A stretch of 64,000 bases of DNA from positions 1-64,000 of the forward strand of contig NZ_SJNZ01000014.1 in NCBI RefSeq assembly GCF_004331155.1, read 5' to 3'. Each line of letters begins with the position of its first letter. Position 1 is the first letter of the stretch. Positions 8,823 through 18,777 of the stretch are shown in pieces. The notes beneath the pieces were generated by a model, which worked only from the letters and a program-made list of their open reading frames with translations, was not told the origin of the DNA and did no database searches. Both the position numbers and the translations under genes were made by a program. The DNA is from Acinetobacter terrestris (GTDB taxonomy: Bacteria; Pseudomonadota; Gammaproteobacteria; Pseudomonadales; Moraxellaceae).

Positions 8823-8970
8823 AGGGTCTGTTGACATCTGCTATTTAAAAATAGCGAGAAAATAGAATTCAATAACTAAACCAAACCTACCTCTCGCGAT
8901 GCCCCATACAATGCTGAATGATCAACAGTGGTTAAAGCCGAAAGCCTTACGGAGCAATGTTCCCATGGAA
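8823..8970 (+). mobile_element. IS5-like element end with a transposase start codon, truncated
   Basis: GGGTCTGTTGAC at 8824 is followed 65 bases later by an ATG (8899) reading MPHTMLNDQQWLKPKALRSN, which has the M-P-x-T-M-L-x-D-x-Q-W pattern found at the start of IS5-family transposases. The sequence loses similarity within about 30 codons and runs into the end of paaY. The terminal sequence GGGTCTGTTGA recurs in a palindrome at 24110-24159. Confidence 0.5.
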
Positions 8971-8973
8971 AAA

Positions 8974-9573
8974 TTAACTATTTCCCTTCAATACATGTGC
9001 CGCATTAAATTCTTTATAAGTAAGTCGATCTGCTGAATCTTCTGACAAAGGCTCAATCTCATGCATAGATGAAAGGCAGCGTTCTGAGAGCTGGATATAC
9101 TGTTCGGTACCCTTAGTTTTCCATGCAATTTCTTTAGCCTCCAAGCTACGGATCACTTTGGCTGGACTGCCGAGTGCCAGTGAATTTTCAGGAATCTTGG
9201 CTTTGGCTTTTACCGTGCTATTGGCACCAATAATAGTATTTTCGCCAATTTCTGCTTCATCCAGAATGACACTGTTCATTCCCACCAGCACATTTTTGCG
9301 AATAATACAGCCATGTAAAATTGCGCCATGTCCAATATGACCATATTCTTCCACTAAGGTCACACTGTCTGGAAAACCATGTATGGTGCATGAGTCTTGA
9401 ACATTGGCATTTTTTTGAATACGAATTCCACCAAAATCGGCTCTTAAGGCCGCGAAAGGACCAATATAGACCCCGGCCTCAATCACGACATCACCAATCA
9501 GCACCGCAGTCGGATGAACATAAGCTTGAGGACTGACAACAGGGATCACACCATCTATGGCATAACAAGGCAT
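8974..9573 (-). CDS. paaY: PaaY, phenylacetate-pathway hexapeptide thioesterase / carbonic-anhydrase-like protein
   Basis: A 199-residue left-handed beta-helix protein of the gamma-carbonic-anhydrase type. The turns are visible from VHPTAVLIGDVVIEAGVYIG to ENTIIGANSTVKAKAKIP, and the metal-binding histidines appear in CTIHG, GHIGHGAILHG. In E. coli, PaaY hydrolyses dead-end CoA thioesters made by the pathway (for example 2-hydroxycyclohepta-1,4,6-triene-1-formyl-CoA). It is last in the minus-strand paa operon, 28 bases after paaX. The ribosome site AAAGGAAT fits the chosen ATG. Confidence 0.93.
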   Translation of the reverse strand: MPCYAIDGVIPVVSPQAYVHPTAVLIGDVVIEAGVYIGPFAALRADFGGIRIQKNANVQDSCTIHGFPDSVTLVEEYGHIGHGAILHGCIIRKNVLVGMNSVILDEAEIGENTIIGANSTVKAKAKIPENSLALGSPAKVIRSLEAKEIAWKTKGTEQYIQLSERCLSSMHEIEPLSEDSADRLTYKEFNAAHVLKGNS

Positions 9574-9601
9574 CGTTTTATTCCTTTAAAATCTGATTGC
9601 T

Positions 9602-10543
9602 TTAATAGCTAATTTCTTCCTGCCGCAAACCACCAAAGCGTTTATAAAACTGCGGATGTACAGGCGGCATGGAGCCTTCTGAAGTTCGTGCGATATCCAT
9701 AAAGAATTCTTCACCCGCAGCCACCACTGTTTGATACAAGTTACTGCTTAAGTTTCGAGCATTGATGGATAACCAGTTTGATGGCAATAATTCAAATGGC
9801 AGGTTTGGATCCTTTAATAAAATGCGACGATATTGATGAATCAGTAAAATTCGCAGTTGAAAAGCCTGTACCGGATCGAGCTCATCTTCATTTTCGACTA
9901 AATGAAAGAACTCTCTAAACACACCGATGAATTTTTCATAACGCTGATGCAACTCTTGAACCGGCCAATTCGTTTCTACCATGCGTTTCACGGTTGGATA
10001 AGATTCTTGCCATAACAGTAAAGCTTCTGCCTTAAATACCACCACCTGCTCTGTCATTTTTAAATTTAATAGCAAGTTTTGCAGTTTGTGGTGATCACAA
10101 CCCGGGTAGGCCATGACATTGGTGGCAATATTGGCAAAACCTAGCCATTCCAGTTCTTTTTTGAGTAGCAATTTATTTTCCAGTTCAACCGAACTCAGCA
10201 GCACCAGATCCCATTTCTGGTCCCATTCCTGATGAGTAAAACTGTAAATTTTTTGGTCCGCCATAATGAAGCGCTGGCGGCTGCTTTCAGTCACCCGGTA
10301 ATAACTGGTGCGGCCAATTTTTTCCGAGACCAGCCAGCCATTTTGAACCAGGCGAAACACGGCAGTACGAACGGATCTCTCGTTAAAACCAAATACGTCC
10401 ATTAACTGAATTAAGCTGGCAAGACTGATAATACCACCGCGGTGAAAAATACAATCACCAAAGATAGTCATGATTAATGAAGTCCCGCTCAGTGCTTCAT
10501 TGCGAATAAAGTCATCGATTATTTGTTTTAATTTCAGATTCAT
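9602..10543 (-). CDS. paaX: PaaX, transcriptional repressor of the paa genes
   Basis: The 313-residue protein matches PaaX: an N-terminal winged helix (GGIISLASLIQLMDVFGFNERSVRTAVFRLVQNGWL), a central PaaX/DUF domain, and a C-terminal helical part (FRLRILLIHQYRRILL-like segment near residue 240). GntR-like repressors of this family release DNA on binding phenylacetyl-CoA. It lies within the operon between paaK and paaY, so the repressor is probably autoregulated. Likely targets are the GATAC-core motifs in the paaA/paaZ divergent promoter. Confidence 0.93.
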   Translation of the reverse strand: MNLKLKQIIDDFIRNEALSGTSLIMTIFGDCIFHRGGIISLASLIQLMDVFGFNERSVRTAVFRLVQNGWLVSEKIGRTSYYRVTESSRQRFIMADQKIYSFTHQEWDQKWDLVLLSSVELENKLLLKKELEWLGFANIATNVMAYPGCDHHKLQNLLLNLKMTEQVVVFKAEALLLWQESYPTVKRMVETNWPVQELHQRYEKFIGVFREFFHLVENEDELDPVQAFQLRILLIHQYRRILLKDPNLPFELLPSNWLSINARNLSSNLYQTVVAAGEEFFMDIARTSEGSMPPVHPQFYKRFGGLRQEEISY

Positions 10544-10606
10544 TTCGTTTAACTTTACCTTTTAAAGACTGGATGATAGACCATTTGGTTATCATCCAAT
10601 AGAACT

Positions 10607-11899
10607 TCATGCAGACTTGCGGATATCAAACACACGTTGTGCCTTACCTTCAGAGCGTGGCAGACTGCCTTCTGGTAACACTTCCACACTCACACTAATA
10701 CCCACCATAGTTTTAATCTGGCCCTTAAGCTGAGTCGCCAGCTGATGCGCCATAATATCACTACTATCTTTACGCATTTCGGTACGGATATGCAACGTAT
10801 CCATATGTCCATGTTTACAAATATGGATTTGGTAGTTAGGGATGAGTTGCTGGATCTGTAAAATCTGTTCTTCAATCTGGGATGGGAATACATTCACACC
10901 ACGGATAATCATCATGTCATCACTACGCCCGACAATTTTATCCATTCGGCGCATGGTACGTGCCGTGCCTGGTAATAAACGGGTTAAGTCACGGGTACGA
11001 TAACGAATCACCGGCATGCCTTCTTTGGTAATGGTGGTAAAGACCAGCTCCCCCAACTCACCGTCTGCCAACACTTCACCTGTTTCAGGGTGAATGATTT
11101 CAGGATAGAAATGATCTTCCCAGATGGTTGGACCATCTTTAGATTCCAGACATTCCATCGCCACGCCGGGTCCCATGACTTCTGACAGACCATAAATATC
11201 CAATGCATTAATGCCCAGGCGTTCTTCAATCTCCTTGCGCATTTCATTGCTCCATGGCTCTGCACCAAATACACCGGTTTTAATCGAACAGTTTTTAGCG
11301 GTTCCAAATTTTTTCTCAAGCGCCTCAATAATATTCAGACAGTAAGATGGGGTGACCATCAATGCAGTCGGCTTAAAGTCATGAATTAGCTGAGCCTGAC
11401 GTTCCGTCTGTCCACCTGACATCGGGATCACGGTTGCGCCTAAGCGTTCAACGCCATAATGGGCACCTAAACCGCCAGTAAACAGGCCATAACCATAAGA
11501 CACCTGAATGATATCCTTGCTAGTCAAACCGGCTGCTCGAAGAGAACGCGCCACCACGTCAGACCAAACATTAATATCGTTCTGAGTATAACCAACCACT
11601 GTAGGCTGGCCAGTGGTGCCAGAAGATGCGTGCACACGTACAATCTGTTCCTGTGGAACAGCGAACATGCCAAAGGGATAGTTATCGCGTAAATCCTGTT
11701 TGGTGGTAAACGGGAATTTAGCCAGGTCTTCCAGTGATTTCAAATCATCCGGATGCACACCAGCATCATCAAATTTCTTTTTATAAACCGGACTGTTCTG
11801 ATAAGCATGCTGCAGGGTATTTTTCATACGCTGAAGCTGGACACTGCGTAACTCATCAACCGATACTGTTTCAATTTTTTCCATTGCATTGTTATTCAT
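10607..11899 (-). CDS. paaK: PaaK, phenylacetate-CoA ligase
   Basis: This 430-residue adenylate-forming enzyme converts phenylacetate, ATP and CoA into phenylacetyl-CoA, AMP and pyrophosphate, the entry step of the pathway. The ATP loop is ASSGTTGQPTVVGYT (about residues 91-105); the second adenylation motif is DIYGLSEVMGPGVAMEC, and RYRTRDLTRLLPG with KIVGRSDDMMIIRGVNVFPSQIEE is the hinge region. AGGAG lies at proper distance before the start. Length and motifs match bacterial PaaK. It is downstream of paaJ in the same minus-strand transcript. Confidence 0.96.
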   Translation of the reverse strand: MNNNAMEKIETVSVDELRSVQLQRMKNTLQHAYQNSPVYKKKFDDAGVHPDDLKSLEDLAKFPFTTKQDLRDNYPFGMFAVPQEQIVRVHASSGTTGQPTVVGYTQNDINVWSDVVARSLRAAGLTSKDIIQVSYGYGLFTGGLGAHYGVERLGATVIPMSGGQTERQAQLIHDFKPTALMVTPSYCLNIIEALEKKFGTAKNCSIKTGVFGAEPWSNEMRKEIEERLGINALDIYGLSEVMGPGVAMECLESKDGPTIWEDHFYPEIIHPETGEVLADGELGELVFTTITKEGMPVIRYRTRDLTRLLPGTARTMRRMDKIVGRSDDMMIIRGVNVFPSQIEEQILQIQQLIPNYQIHICKHGHMDTLHIRTEMRKDSSDIMAHQLATQLKGQIKTMVGISVSVEVLPEGSLPRSEGKAQRVFDIRKSA

Positions 11900-11959
11900 A
11901 TTCTTACTCCTGACGCAGTCATCCTGACCACGATTTATTTCATTAATAGAATGATGTTG

Positions 11960-13171
11960 TTAATCCATATTTTCTAGAATCAGTGCAACTCCCTGTCCTA
12001 CACCAACACACATGGTACAGAGGGCATATTTTCCATTACGACGTTTTAGTTCATGCATGGCGGTAATCACCAGACGAGTGCCACTCATACCTAAAGGATG
12101 ACCCAAAGCGATTGCACCACCATTCGGGTTAATTCTTGAATCATCATCTTGTAGACCCAGTTCACGAATCACTGCCAGTGACTGCGCGGCAAAAGCTTCA
12201 TTCAGTTCAATCACATCCATCTGTTCCAGACTTAGGCCAGTCTGCTTCAAGACTTTCTGCACGGCTGGCACCGGTCCAATGCCCATATATTTAGCTTCAA
12301 CACCGGCACTGGCTGTCCCGATCACTTTGGCTTTCGGACGTAAACCATACTGCTCGGCAAACTGCTGATTCCCGAGTAATACGCAAGCTGCACCATCATT
12401 GACACCCGAAGCATTACCGGCGGTGACTGAACCACCTTCTTTACGAAATGGTGTTTTTAAGGCTGACAGATTGTCCAGTGTCGTCTCTGCACGTGGGTGC
12501 TCATCTTGGGAAATGGTCAGGGTAGTTTTCTTCGAACCTTTGACCTCTACCGGCAGAATTTCTTCGGCAAAAATACCTTTCTGCTGTGCTACTGCTGTTT
12601 TCTGCTGGCTGTGATAGGCAAATAAATCTTGATCTGCACGGCTAATCTGGTATTTCTCGGCCACGTGCTCTGCAGTTTCCGGCATGCTGTCGACGCCAAA
12701 CTGCGCTTTAAATTTTGGATTGATAAAACGCCAGCCAATCGTCGTGTCATAAATTTCTGGCGTACGGCTGAAGGCCGTGGTTGGCTTAGACTGCACAAAA
12801 GGGGCACGGCTCATGGATTCTACCCCACCAGCCAAAATAAATTGTGCTTCACCCGATTTGATAGCACGTGTTCCCAGTCCAATGGCATCCAGACCTGAGG
12901 CACATAAGCGGTTCACGGTGAGCGCTGGAACAGATTCAGGTAGTCCTGCGAGTAAAGCCGCCATACGAGCCACATTACGGTTATCTTCACCGGCCTGATT
13001 GGCACAGCCTAAAATGACTTCGTCCAGTTCTGCCCATGGCAATGCAGGATACTGATCTTTGAGATATTGAATCGGTAGCGCTGCCAGATCATCGCTACGG
13101 ATACTGCTCAGTCCACCGGCGTAGCGTCCGATCGGGGTGCGTATTCCATCAAAAATATAAACCTGTTCCAT
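11960..13171 (-). CDS. paaJ: PaaJ, 3-oxoadipyl-CoA / 3-oxo-5,6-dehydrosuberyl-CoA thiolase
   Basis: A 403-residue thiolase. The acyl-accepting Cys is in [13 protein letters not shown] (about residue 91); [23 protein letters not shown] and CVGVGQG supply the remaining catalytic motifs. The enzyme cleaves the two beta-keto-CoA intermediates of the pathway, the last giving succinyl-CoA and acetyl-CoA. A close homologue, PcaF, does the same in the beta-ketoadipate pathway, but the position directly after paaH argues for PaaJ. The spacing to paaH is 11 bases. Confidence 0.94.
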   Translation of the reverse strand: MEQVYIFDGIRTPIGRYAGGLSSIRSDDLAALPIQYLKDQYPALPWAELDEVILGCANQAGEDNRNVARMAALLAGLPESVPALTVNRLCASGLDAIGLGTRAIKSGEAQFILAGGVESMSRAPFVQSKPTTAFSRTPEIYDTTIGWRFINPKFKAQFGVDSMPETAEHVAEKYQISRADQDLFAYHSQQKTAVAQQKGIFAEEILPVEVKGSKKTTLTISQDEHPRAETTLDNLSALKTPFRKEGGSVTAGNASGVNDGAACVLLGNQQFAEQYGLRPKAKVIGTASAGVEAKYMGIGPVPAVQKVLKQTGLSLEQMDVIELNEAFAAQSLAVIRELGLQDDDSRINPNGGAIALGHPLGMSGTRLVITAMHELKRRNGKYALCTMCVGVGQGVALILENMD

Positions 13172-13182
13172 GATTCTTCCTT

Positions 13183-14736
13183 TTAGCCCGCGACGCGTAA
13201 TGGTTGCTGCTGAGTTTTCTGTGCATGTCCCTGCACCGCTTTCTTTGCTAAATATATACTAGTTCTATAGCGATCTTCACCATAAACATGATACATATTT
13301 TCTAAAATTTGTAAAATTGTGTAATATCCAATTCTATCTGCCCAATCAAATGGACCACAAGGATAATTCACACCATATTTCATAGCAGAATCAATATCTT
13401 GTTCTGATGCAATATCATGCAAAACGGCTTCACACGCTTCATTCACCAGCATGGCGATACTACGTATAACATAAAGACCTGGATGGTCCTTAGACCAAAT
13501 TGGTATCACATTCATACCTATTAGGAATAGTTCTGCCGCTTGACGCTGTTCTTCACTACAAGCCGGTGATGCCACCACTGGAATCGCCTTAGCATTGCTC
13601 CAGTCTGCATGCCAGTCCATCAACACCACCGGGTCATGCGGATAAGCCAGTTCAACCGACTCTCCAAGCGATAAACGCAAGGAAAGATCACCAATCAGGA
13701 TTTCATTCTGTTCTGCTACCTGAAAACTCAGTTCCACATGAGATGCCTGTTTTAAACGTTCAATCAGTGCTAATGAATGCAGCCATTCACCTTTTACCGT
13801 GACTTTGAGCTTATTCAGCAACTTGGCATAACACACTGGCAATTCATACACTGGTGCAGGCTTGGCCTGAGCGTAATCATAAAAACCCTGTCCAGACTTG
13901 CGGCCGTAACAGCCGGCATCGACCAGTTCTTTTTGAATCAAGGATGGGCGGTAGCGTGGCTCATAGAAAAACTCCTGATAAACACTTTGCGTGACCGAGA
14001 AATTCACATCCTGACCAATCAGATCCGTGAGTTCGCACGGTCCCATGGCAAAGCGGCCACATTCGCGCATGATGTAATCGAGCTGTTCCGGTGTAGTGGA
14101 TTTTTCCTGCAGGGCGCGAAAGGCTTCGGCATAATACGGTCGCGCGACACGATTGACGATAAAACCCGGGGTAGATTTGGCTCTGACTGGAACTTTGTTC
14201 CAGCCCTTCATTAGCTCAAATACAGCATCTGCAATAGTTTCTGAGGTTTTCAGTCCGCGGATAATCTCGACCAGTTTCATCACGGGGGCCGGATTAAAGA
14301 AATGCAGCCCAATCACCCGTTCCGGATTCGGAATAGCCGAGGCAATTGCGGTAATCGAAATCGATGAGGTATTGGAAGCAAAAATCGTCTGTTCCGTGCA
14401 AATGGCAGCAAGCTGTTGAAACAGGTTTTGTTTCACTTCTTTCTTTTCGACAATGGCTTCAATAATTAAGCCCGCATCGGCAAGCTGCTGAATATCCTCT
14501 GCCACAATCAGATTGGCGAAAGTACTTTCCAGCAATTGCTGGGTCATTTTGCCATTCTGTACGCGCTTACTGAGCTGTGCCTCTAAAGCAGTTAAGGCAC
14601 TCTGAACTTTGCTGCGATCGAGGTCAAACACATAAGTCGGATGCCCGTGCATGGCCGCCAGTTGCGCAATCCCGATGCCCATGGTTCCAGCACCGATCAC
14701 AGCAACTTTGACGTGTTCCAAATTGATCTGTTGCAT
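13183..14736 (-). CDS. paaH: PaaH, 3-hydroxyadipyl-CoA dehydrogenase
   Basis: This 517-residue protein has an N-terminal NAD-binding domain (VIGAGTMGIGIAQLAAMHG) with the 3-hydroxyacyl-CoA dehydrogenase signature LHFFNPAPVMKLVEIIRG and ASNTSSISITAIAS. Two C-terminal 3HCDH domains follow (VNRVARPYYAEAFRAL; YGVNYPCGPFDWADRIGYYTIL), the double-domain layout typical of the long PaaH/PaaC form. It oxidises 3-hydroxyadipyl-CoA to 3-oxoadipyl-CoA. It starts 3 bases after the paaG stop with AAGGA in front, so translation is likely coupled. Confidence 0.95.
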   Translation of the reverse strand: MQQINLEHVKVAVIGAGTMGIGIAQLAAMHGHPTYVFDLDRSKVQSALTALEAQLSKRVQNGKMTQQLLESTFANLIVAEDIQQLADAGLIIEAIVEKKEVKQNLFQQLAAICTEQTIFASNTSSISITAIASAIPNPERVIGLHFFNPAPVMKLVEIIRGLKTSETIADAVFELMKGWNKVPVRAKSTPGFIVNRVARPYYAEAFRALQEKSTTPEQLDYIMRECGRFAMGPCELTDLIGQDVNFSVTQSVYQEFFYEPRYRPSLIQKELVDAGCYGRKSGQGFYDYAQAKPAPVYELPVCYAKLLNKLKVTVKGEWLHSLALIERLKQASHVELSFQVAEQNEILIGDLSLRLSLGESVELAYPHDPVVLMDWHADWSNAKAIPVVASPACSEEQRQAAELFLIGMNVIPIWSKDHPGLYVIRSIAMLVNEACEAVLHDIASEQDIDSAMKYGVNYPCGPFDWADRIGYYTILQILENMYHVYGEDRYRTSIYLAKKAVQGHAQKTQQQPLRVAG

Positions 14737-14739
14737 GAT

Positions 14740-15531
14740 TTAGCATCCTTTATATTCAGGGGTACGTTTCTGCATAAAGGCTTGTACACCTTCTTTATAA
14801 TCGCTTGAACGTCCAGCCAGACGTTGCAGGTCACGCTCCAGAATGAGCTGCTGATCAAGATTATTGTCGGCTGCGGCATGAATGGCTTTTTTGATTAGTG
14901 ACAGGCCATAAGTCGGTTGCTTGGCCAAATGCTCGGCCAGTTTTTTCGCTTCCACTTGCAGTTGCTCATCTTCAACCACCTGCCAGATCATGCCGAGCTG
15001 TACTGCGCGCTCAGCCGGAATTTTATCACCGAGCATCGCCAGACCCATTGCCTGAGCACGCCCGACCAGACGCGGTAGGAACCAAGTACCGCCTGAATCT
15101 GGCACTAAGCCAAGACGGCAGAAGGCCTGAATAAAGGAAGCAGATTTTGCTGCCACTACAATGTCACACGCCAAGGCGATATTGGCGCCTGCCCCTGCCG
15201 CCACACCATTTACCGCACAAATCACCGGTTTTGGCATTTCAGTAATCAGTTTGATTAAAGGGTTGTAATATTTTTCAATCGACAGACCTAAGTCCGGTGC
15301 ATCGGCATTTGGATCGACCACACGATCATTCAAATCCTGACCGGCACAGAAACCACGGCCTTCAGCTGAAATCACTACGGCACGAATCTGGCTGTCTTTG
15401 GCCCAGGCCTTGATGACCTTGGAGACTTCCTGATGCATGGTTTCATTAAAGCTGTTGAGCTGTTTTGGACGGTTAAAGGTCAGGTAGCCCACTGCATTTT
15501 TTTCTTCGACAATAATTGTTTGATAATCCAT
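14740..15531 (-). CDS. paaG: PaaG, ring 1,2-epoxyphenylacetyl-CoA isomerase
   Basis: A 263-residue crotonase-fold enzyme. Oxyanion-hole segments are AEGRGFCAGQDLNDR and VNGVAAGAGANIALACD; the catalytic Asp is in GLVPDSGGTWFLPRLVG, the residue that marks isomerases of the PaaG type instead of hydratases (which carry Glu). It isomerises the ring epoxide to the seven-membered oxepin-CoA and later shifts a double bond in 2,3-dehydrosuberyl intermediates. Its ATG overlaps the paaF stop by one base. Confidence 0.94.
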   Translation of the reverse strand: MDYQTIIVEEKNAVGYLTFNRPKQLNSFNETMHQEVSKVIKAWAKDSQIRAVVISAEGRGFCAGQDLNDRVVDPNADAPDLGLSIEKYYNPLIKLITEMPKPVICAVNGVAAGAGANIALACDIVVAAKSASFIQAFCRLGLVPDSGGTWFLPRLVGRAQAMGLAMLGDKIPAERAVQLGMIWQVVEDEQLQVEAKKLAEHLAKQPTYGLSLIKKAIHAAADNNLDQQLILERDLQRLAGRSSDYKEGVQAFMQKRTPEYKGC

Positions 15532-16301
15532 TACACACCTCTAAATTCTGGTTTTCTTTTTTGTAAAAATGCATTGATGCCTTCCTGGCGATCTTGGGTC
15601 GCCGCCAACCAGACAAAATGCTGACGTTCCAATTTCAATCCCTGACTTAAAGTCACTTCATGAATCGACTTTAAAGATTGCTTGATGGCGCGAATGGCCA
15701 GCGGTGCCTGCTTGGCAATTTTTTCTGCCAGTTCCAGTGCGTATTGCACGGTCAGTCCTGCCGGACAGATCTGGCTGCTAATGCCATGTTGCAATGCGGT
15801 CTGGGCTGAAATCATTTCACCGGTCATGGCCCAGCGCATCGTCAATTGCTGTCCGACTAAACGTGCCAGACGCTGTGTGCCACCGGCGCCCGGTAGCATC
15901 CCTAAACCAATTTCAGGCAAGGCAAATTGGGCATTTTCTCCGGTCAGCACCATGTCACCATGCAAGGCCAACTCGAAACCTGCACCAAGAGCATAACCAT
16001 TCACGGCCATGATTAAAGGTTTGGAAAATTCATCAATTTTTTTCCACAGCAGTGGCCGCTGATCCTGCTGGATGCTGACCACGTCTAACTGTGCCAGCTC
16101 ATTTAAATCAGCACCGGCAGCAAAGCATTGCGTATTTCCGGTGATGACCACGGCTTTCACGGCAGCATCAGTTTCCAATTCCTGTAAACAGTCTGCAATA
16201 CCTTGCAAGGTCGCATTGTTTAAGGCATTACGCTTTTCCGGGCGATTCAGCTCAATCAGTACTACACCTGGCTTGGGTGAGCTGGTTTTAATGTAGGTCA
16301 T
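15531..16301 (-). CDS. paaF: PaaF, 2,3-dehydroadipyl-CoA hydratase
   Basis: The 256-residue crotonase-fold protein has NTQCFAAGADLNELA and VNGYALGAGFELALHGD as oxyanion-hole segments, and LPEIGLGMLPGAGGTQRLARLVG containing the catalytic Glu position of hydratases. It hydrates 2,3-dehydroadipyl-CoA to 3-hydroxyadipyl-CoA for PaaH. Upstream AGGAG supports the start. It lies between paaE and paaG in the operon. Confidence 0.93.
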   Translation of the reverse strand: MTYIKTSSPKPGVVLIELNRPEKRNALNNATLQGIADCLQELETDAAVKAVVITGNTQCFAAGADLNELAQLDVVSIQQDQRPLLWKKIDEFSKPLIMAVNGYALGAGFELALHGDMVLTGENAQFALPEIGLGMLPGAGGTQRLARLVGQQLTMRWAMTGEMISAQTALQHGISSQICPAGLTVQYALELAEKIAKQAPLAIRAIKQSLKSIHEVTLSQGLKLERQHFVWLAATQDRQEGINAFLQKRKPEFRGV

Positions 16302-16341
16302 CCTTGAACTCCTGCTGTTCTCAGTGCTGTAAATTCAGCTT

Positions 16342-17400
16342 TTATTCATCAAAACTCAGACGTACATTGGCTGTGGTCGGACGTGCCTGACAGCTCAGCA
16401 CATAACCTTTCTGGATTTCGTCTTCTTCCAGGCTGTAGTTGACTGCCATTTCGACCTGACCTTCCAGCACCTTACATTTACAAGTCGCACAAACACCGCC
16501 CTTACAGGCATAAGGTAAGTCCGCTCCGGCACGTAGCGCAGCATCTAAAATACTGTCATCCTGTTTGGAGACTTCCACAATCAACTCGCGACCATCGAGG
16601 ATGATATTGACGCGTTCTTCACTGCGGCTTTCCATCTGCTGTGCGGTTGCTCGTGGTGCAGTACCGGTATTAAAACGTTCGGTATGAATCTTGCTGCGCT
16701 GAATTCCCCAAGTCGGTAATACAGTTTCCACCGCCGTCATCATTTCTTCAGGGCCACAGGCAAAACAGTGATCGGCTTCAGCAGAAATCAGATTGGCCTG
16801 AAACAGCTGCTGCAATTTATCTGCGTTGATACGCCCGTTAAAAATCTCGCTATCATTCAATTCACGGGAAAAAATATTTACCAGTTGCAGACGCTCTTTA
16901 AAACGATCTTTCAGATCCATGATCTGTTCAGAAAACATGGTCTGTTTCCAAGAACGATTGCCATACACCAGGGTAAATGTGGCTTCCGACTGACGGTTTA
17001 AAACCGACTTCACAATGGATAAGATCGGGGTAATGCCACTGCCTGCTGCAAAACCTAAATAATGTTGACCGCCTGCCTTGGCTGCTTTTTGAAAGAACAC
17101 CCCTTGCGGAGGCATCACTTCCAGCACATCACCGGCTTTTAAATTTGCATTGGCCCAGCTCGAGAACTGACCCTGATCAATTTTTTTAATCGCAATACTC
17201 ATATCTTCCTGAGTATCACTGCAGATTGAGTAACAGCGGCGCAGCTCGCCGTCATCGCTTAAATGGCGGATGGTGAGATGCTGACCTGGCTGATATTGGA
17301 AAGCATCAAACTGCTCAGGTGCGAGATCAAAGGCAATGCAGATCGCCTGCTCGGTTTGTGGCTGAATCGATTTAATGGTTAATGGTATAAATTGGCTCAT
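16342..17400 (-). CDS. paaE: PaaE, reductase of the phenylacetyl-CoA epoxidase
   Basis: This 352-residue protein has an FAD domain (ELRRCYSICSD), an NAD(P)-binding domain (FAAGSGITPILSIVKS; CGPEEMM) and a C-terminal plant-type [2Fe-2S] ferredoxin with CKGGVCATCKC and the distal Cys in VLSCQA. It passes electrons from NADPH to the diiron centre of PaaA. The order FAD-NAD-ferredoxin and the total length fit PaaE. It is followed by paaF and preceded by paaD. Confidence 0.95.
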   Translation of the reverse strand: MSQFIPLTIKSIQPQTEQAICIAFDLAPEQFDAFQYQPGQHLTIRHLSDDGELRRCYSICSDTQEDMSIAIKKIDQGQFSSWANANLKAGDVLEVMPPQGVFFQKAAKAGGQHYLGFAAGSGITPILSIVKSVLNRQSEATFTLVYGNRSWKQTMFSEQIMDLKDRFKERLQLVNIFSRELNDSEIFNGRINADKLQQLFQANLISAEADHCFACGPEEMMTAVETVLPTWGIQRSKIHTERFNTGTAPRATAQQMESRSEERVNIILDGRELIVEVSKQDDSILDAALRAGADLPYACKGGVCATCKCKVLEGQVEMAVNYSLEEDEIQKGYVLSCQARPTTANVRLSFDE

Positions 17401-17475
17401 GGCAAAATCCTTCTTTTAGGTGGCGGTGTTCAGGCTTGTTATTGGTTTACCCTGCCCACCGCGCAATCGTTACAA

Positions 17476-17976
17476 TTAAATACATTTGAAATAGTCAAAA
17501 GTTTCTAAGCAGTCCCGACATTGATATAAAGCTTTACAGGCGGTCGAACCAAATTCACTTAATAATTTGCTGTTATTACTTAAGCACTGTGGACAGGTAA
17601 TGCCATCTGTTAAAGCGACATGCGTGCCGCAGCTATGTGACTGGCCTTGCGGCGGGGCAATACCATACTGCTGTAATTTGTGTTTGCCCGATTCACTCAT
17701 CCAGTCCGTGGTCCAAGCTTCAGACAGATCGACAATCACTTTGACTGGCGTCAAACCGTTCGCCTCGAAAGCCTGGGTAATTTCTGCTTTTAATAAATCC
17801 GTGGCCGGACAGCCGCTATAGGTCGGCGTGAGTCGCACCACAATTTCATCCTGCTGATTCAGCTCGACGCCACGAATCATGCCCAGATCAATCACCGATA
17901 ATACTGGAATCTCTGGATCAGAAACCTGCTGCAAAACGTCCCAACATTGATCTTCTACGTGTCTAATCAGATTCAT
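17476..17976 (-). CDS. paaD: PaaD, iron-sulfur assembly factor for phenylacetyl-CoA epoxidase (MIP18 family)
   Basis: The product (166 residues from the ATG at 17976, which has GGGAG eight bases ahead; a GTG at 17985 is too close to that site) has the MIP18/DUF59 motif QVSDPEIPVLSVIDLGMIRGVEL and the YSGCPATD segment. The C-terminal half has a zinc-ribbon-like CPQC-x(18)-C-x2-C pattern. PaaD is needed for activity of the PaaABCE epoxidase, presumably for its Fe-S or diiron centres. Confidence 0.93.
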   Translation of the reverse strand: MNLIRHVEDQCWDVLQQVSDPEIPVLSVIDLGMIRGVELNQQDEIVVRLTPTYSGCPATDLLKAEITQAFEANGLTPVKVIVDLSEAWTTDWMSESGKHKLQQYGIAPPQGQSHSCGTHVALTDGITCPQCLSNNSKLLSEFGSTACKALYQCRDCLETFDYFKCI

Positions 17977-18004
17977 GCGACTCACTCCCTGTGATTGTGC
18001 CGAA

Positions 18005-18760
18005 TTACCAGTTCATGTTTGGATATGAGCGCTGCATATATTGCAGTTCGGCCAAAACAAAACCGAGATGCTCTGTATGTAAACCCTGTTTAGCCCCACT
18101 CCGATAAGCACCCAGCTCTGGTAGGGTGAGTTCAAATCGAGTTAACTCGGCTGTAATTGTTTCCAGCCACTGGACTTTTAAGTTTTCAATATTCGGAATT
18201 ACACCGGTATCGACTAGTTGTTTTTCAGCTGCCGTCAGGACAAAAAGCTCTTCGGTAAAACGCCATAACTGGTTTAAACCTTGCTGGGTTTTCTCGTGGG
18301 CTTCTGCTGTACCTAAACTTAGGCGCTCCATCCAGGTGGTTGAAAAACGCTGGTGATATTTCACTTCTTTCAGCGACTTCACTGCAAAGGCAGCTAGTTC
18401 TGCATGCTGACTTGCACTTAAGGCGCTAAACAATAAAGCGTGGTAGTGATCCATCAGCCACTGGCGTACTAAGGTCTGGGCAAAGTCACCATTCGGCTGT
18501 TCGCACAGCAGTAAATTACGGTATTCACGCTCTGTGCGGAAATAAGCCAGTTTGTCTTCATCACGGCCTTGTCCTTCCACTTCACCGGCCAGACTGAGTG
18601 CGGTACGTGCCTGACCGAGCAAATCCAGCCCAATATTGGCTAAGGCAATATCCAGCTCCAGTTCAGGTGCATGACCGCACCACTCTGCCAAACGATGTGA
18701 CAGGATCAGTTGACTGTCACCCACATGTAAAAGAAATTCTGCCAATACTTGATTTGTCAT
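18005..18760 (-). CDS. paaC: PaaC, structural subunit of phenylacetyl-CoA epoxidase
   Basis: A 251-residue ferritin-fold protein (start at 18760, MTNQVLAEFLLHVGDSQLILSHRLAEWCGHAPELELDIALANI; a GTG at 18769 is less likely). PaaC keeps the four-helix bundle of PaaA but lacks a full set of diiron ligands and supports the PaaA active site in the A2C2 core. Characteristic segments include LGQARTALSLAGEVEGQGRDEDKLAYFR and KEVKYHQRFSTTWMERLSLGT. It sits between paaB and paaD. Confidence 0.94.
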   Translation of the reverse strand: MTNQVLAEFLLHVGDSQLILSHRLAEWCGHAPELELDIALANIGLDLLGQARTALSLAGEVEGQGRDEDKLAYFRTEREYRNLLLCEQPNGDFAQTLVRQWLMDHYHALLFSALSASQHAELAAFAVKSLKEVKYHQRFSTTWMERLSLGTAEAHEKTQQGLNQLWRFTEELFVLTAAEKQLVDTGVIPNIENLKVQWLETITAELTRFELTLPELGAYRSGAKQGLHTEHLGFVLAELQYMQRSYPNMNW

Positions 18761-18777
18761 AATTTTCACCTTTCCCT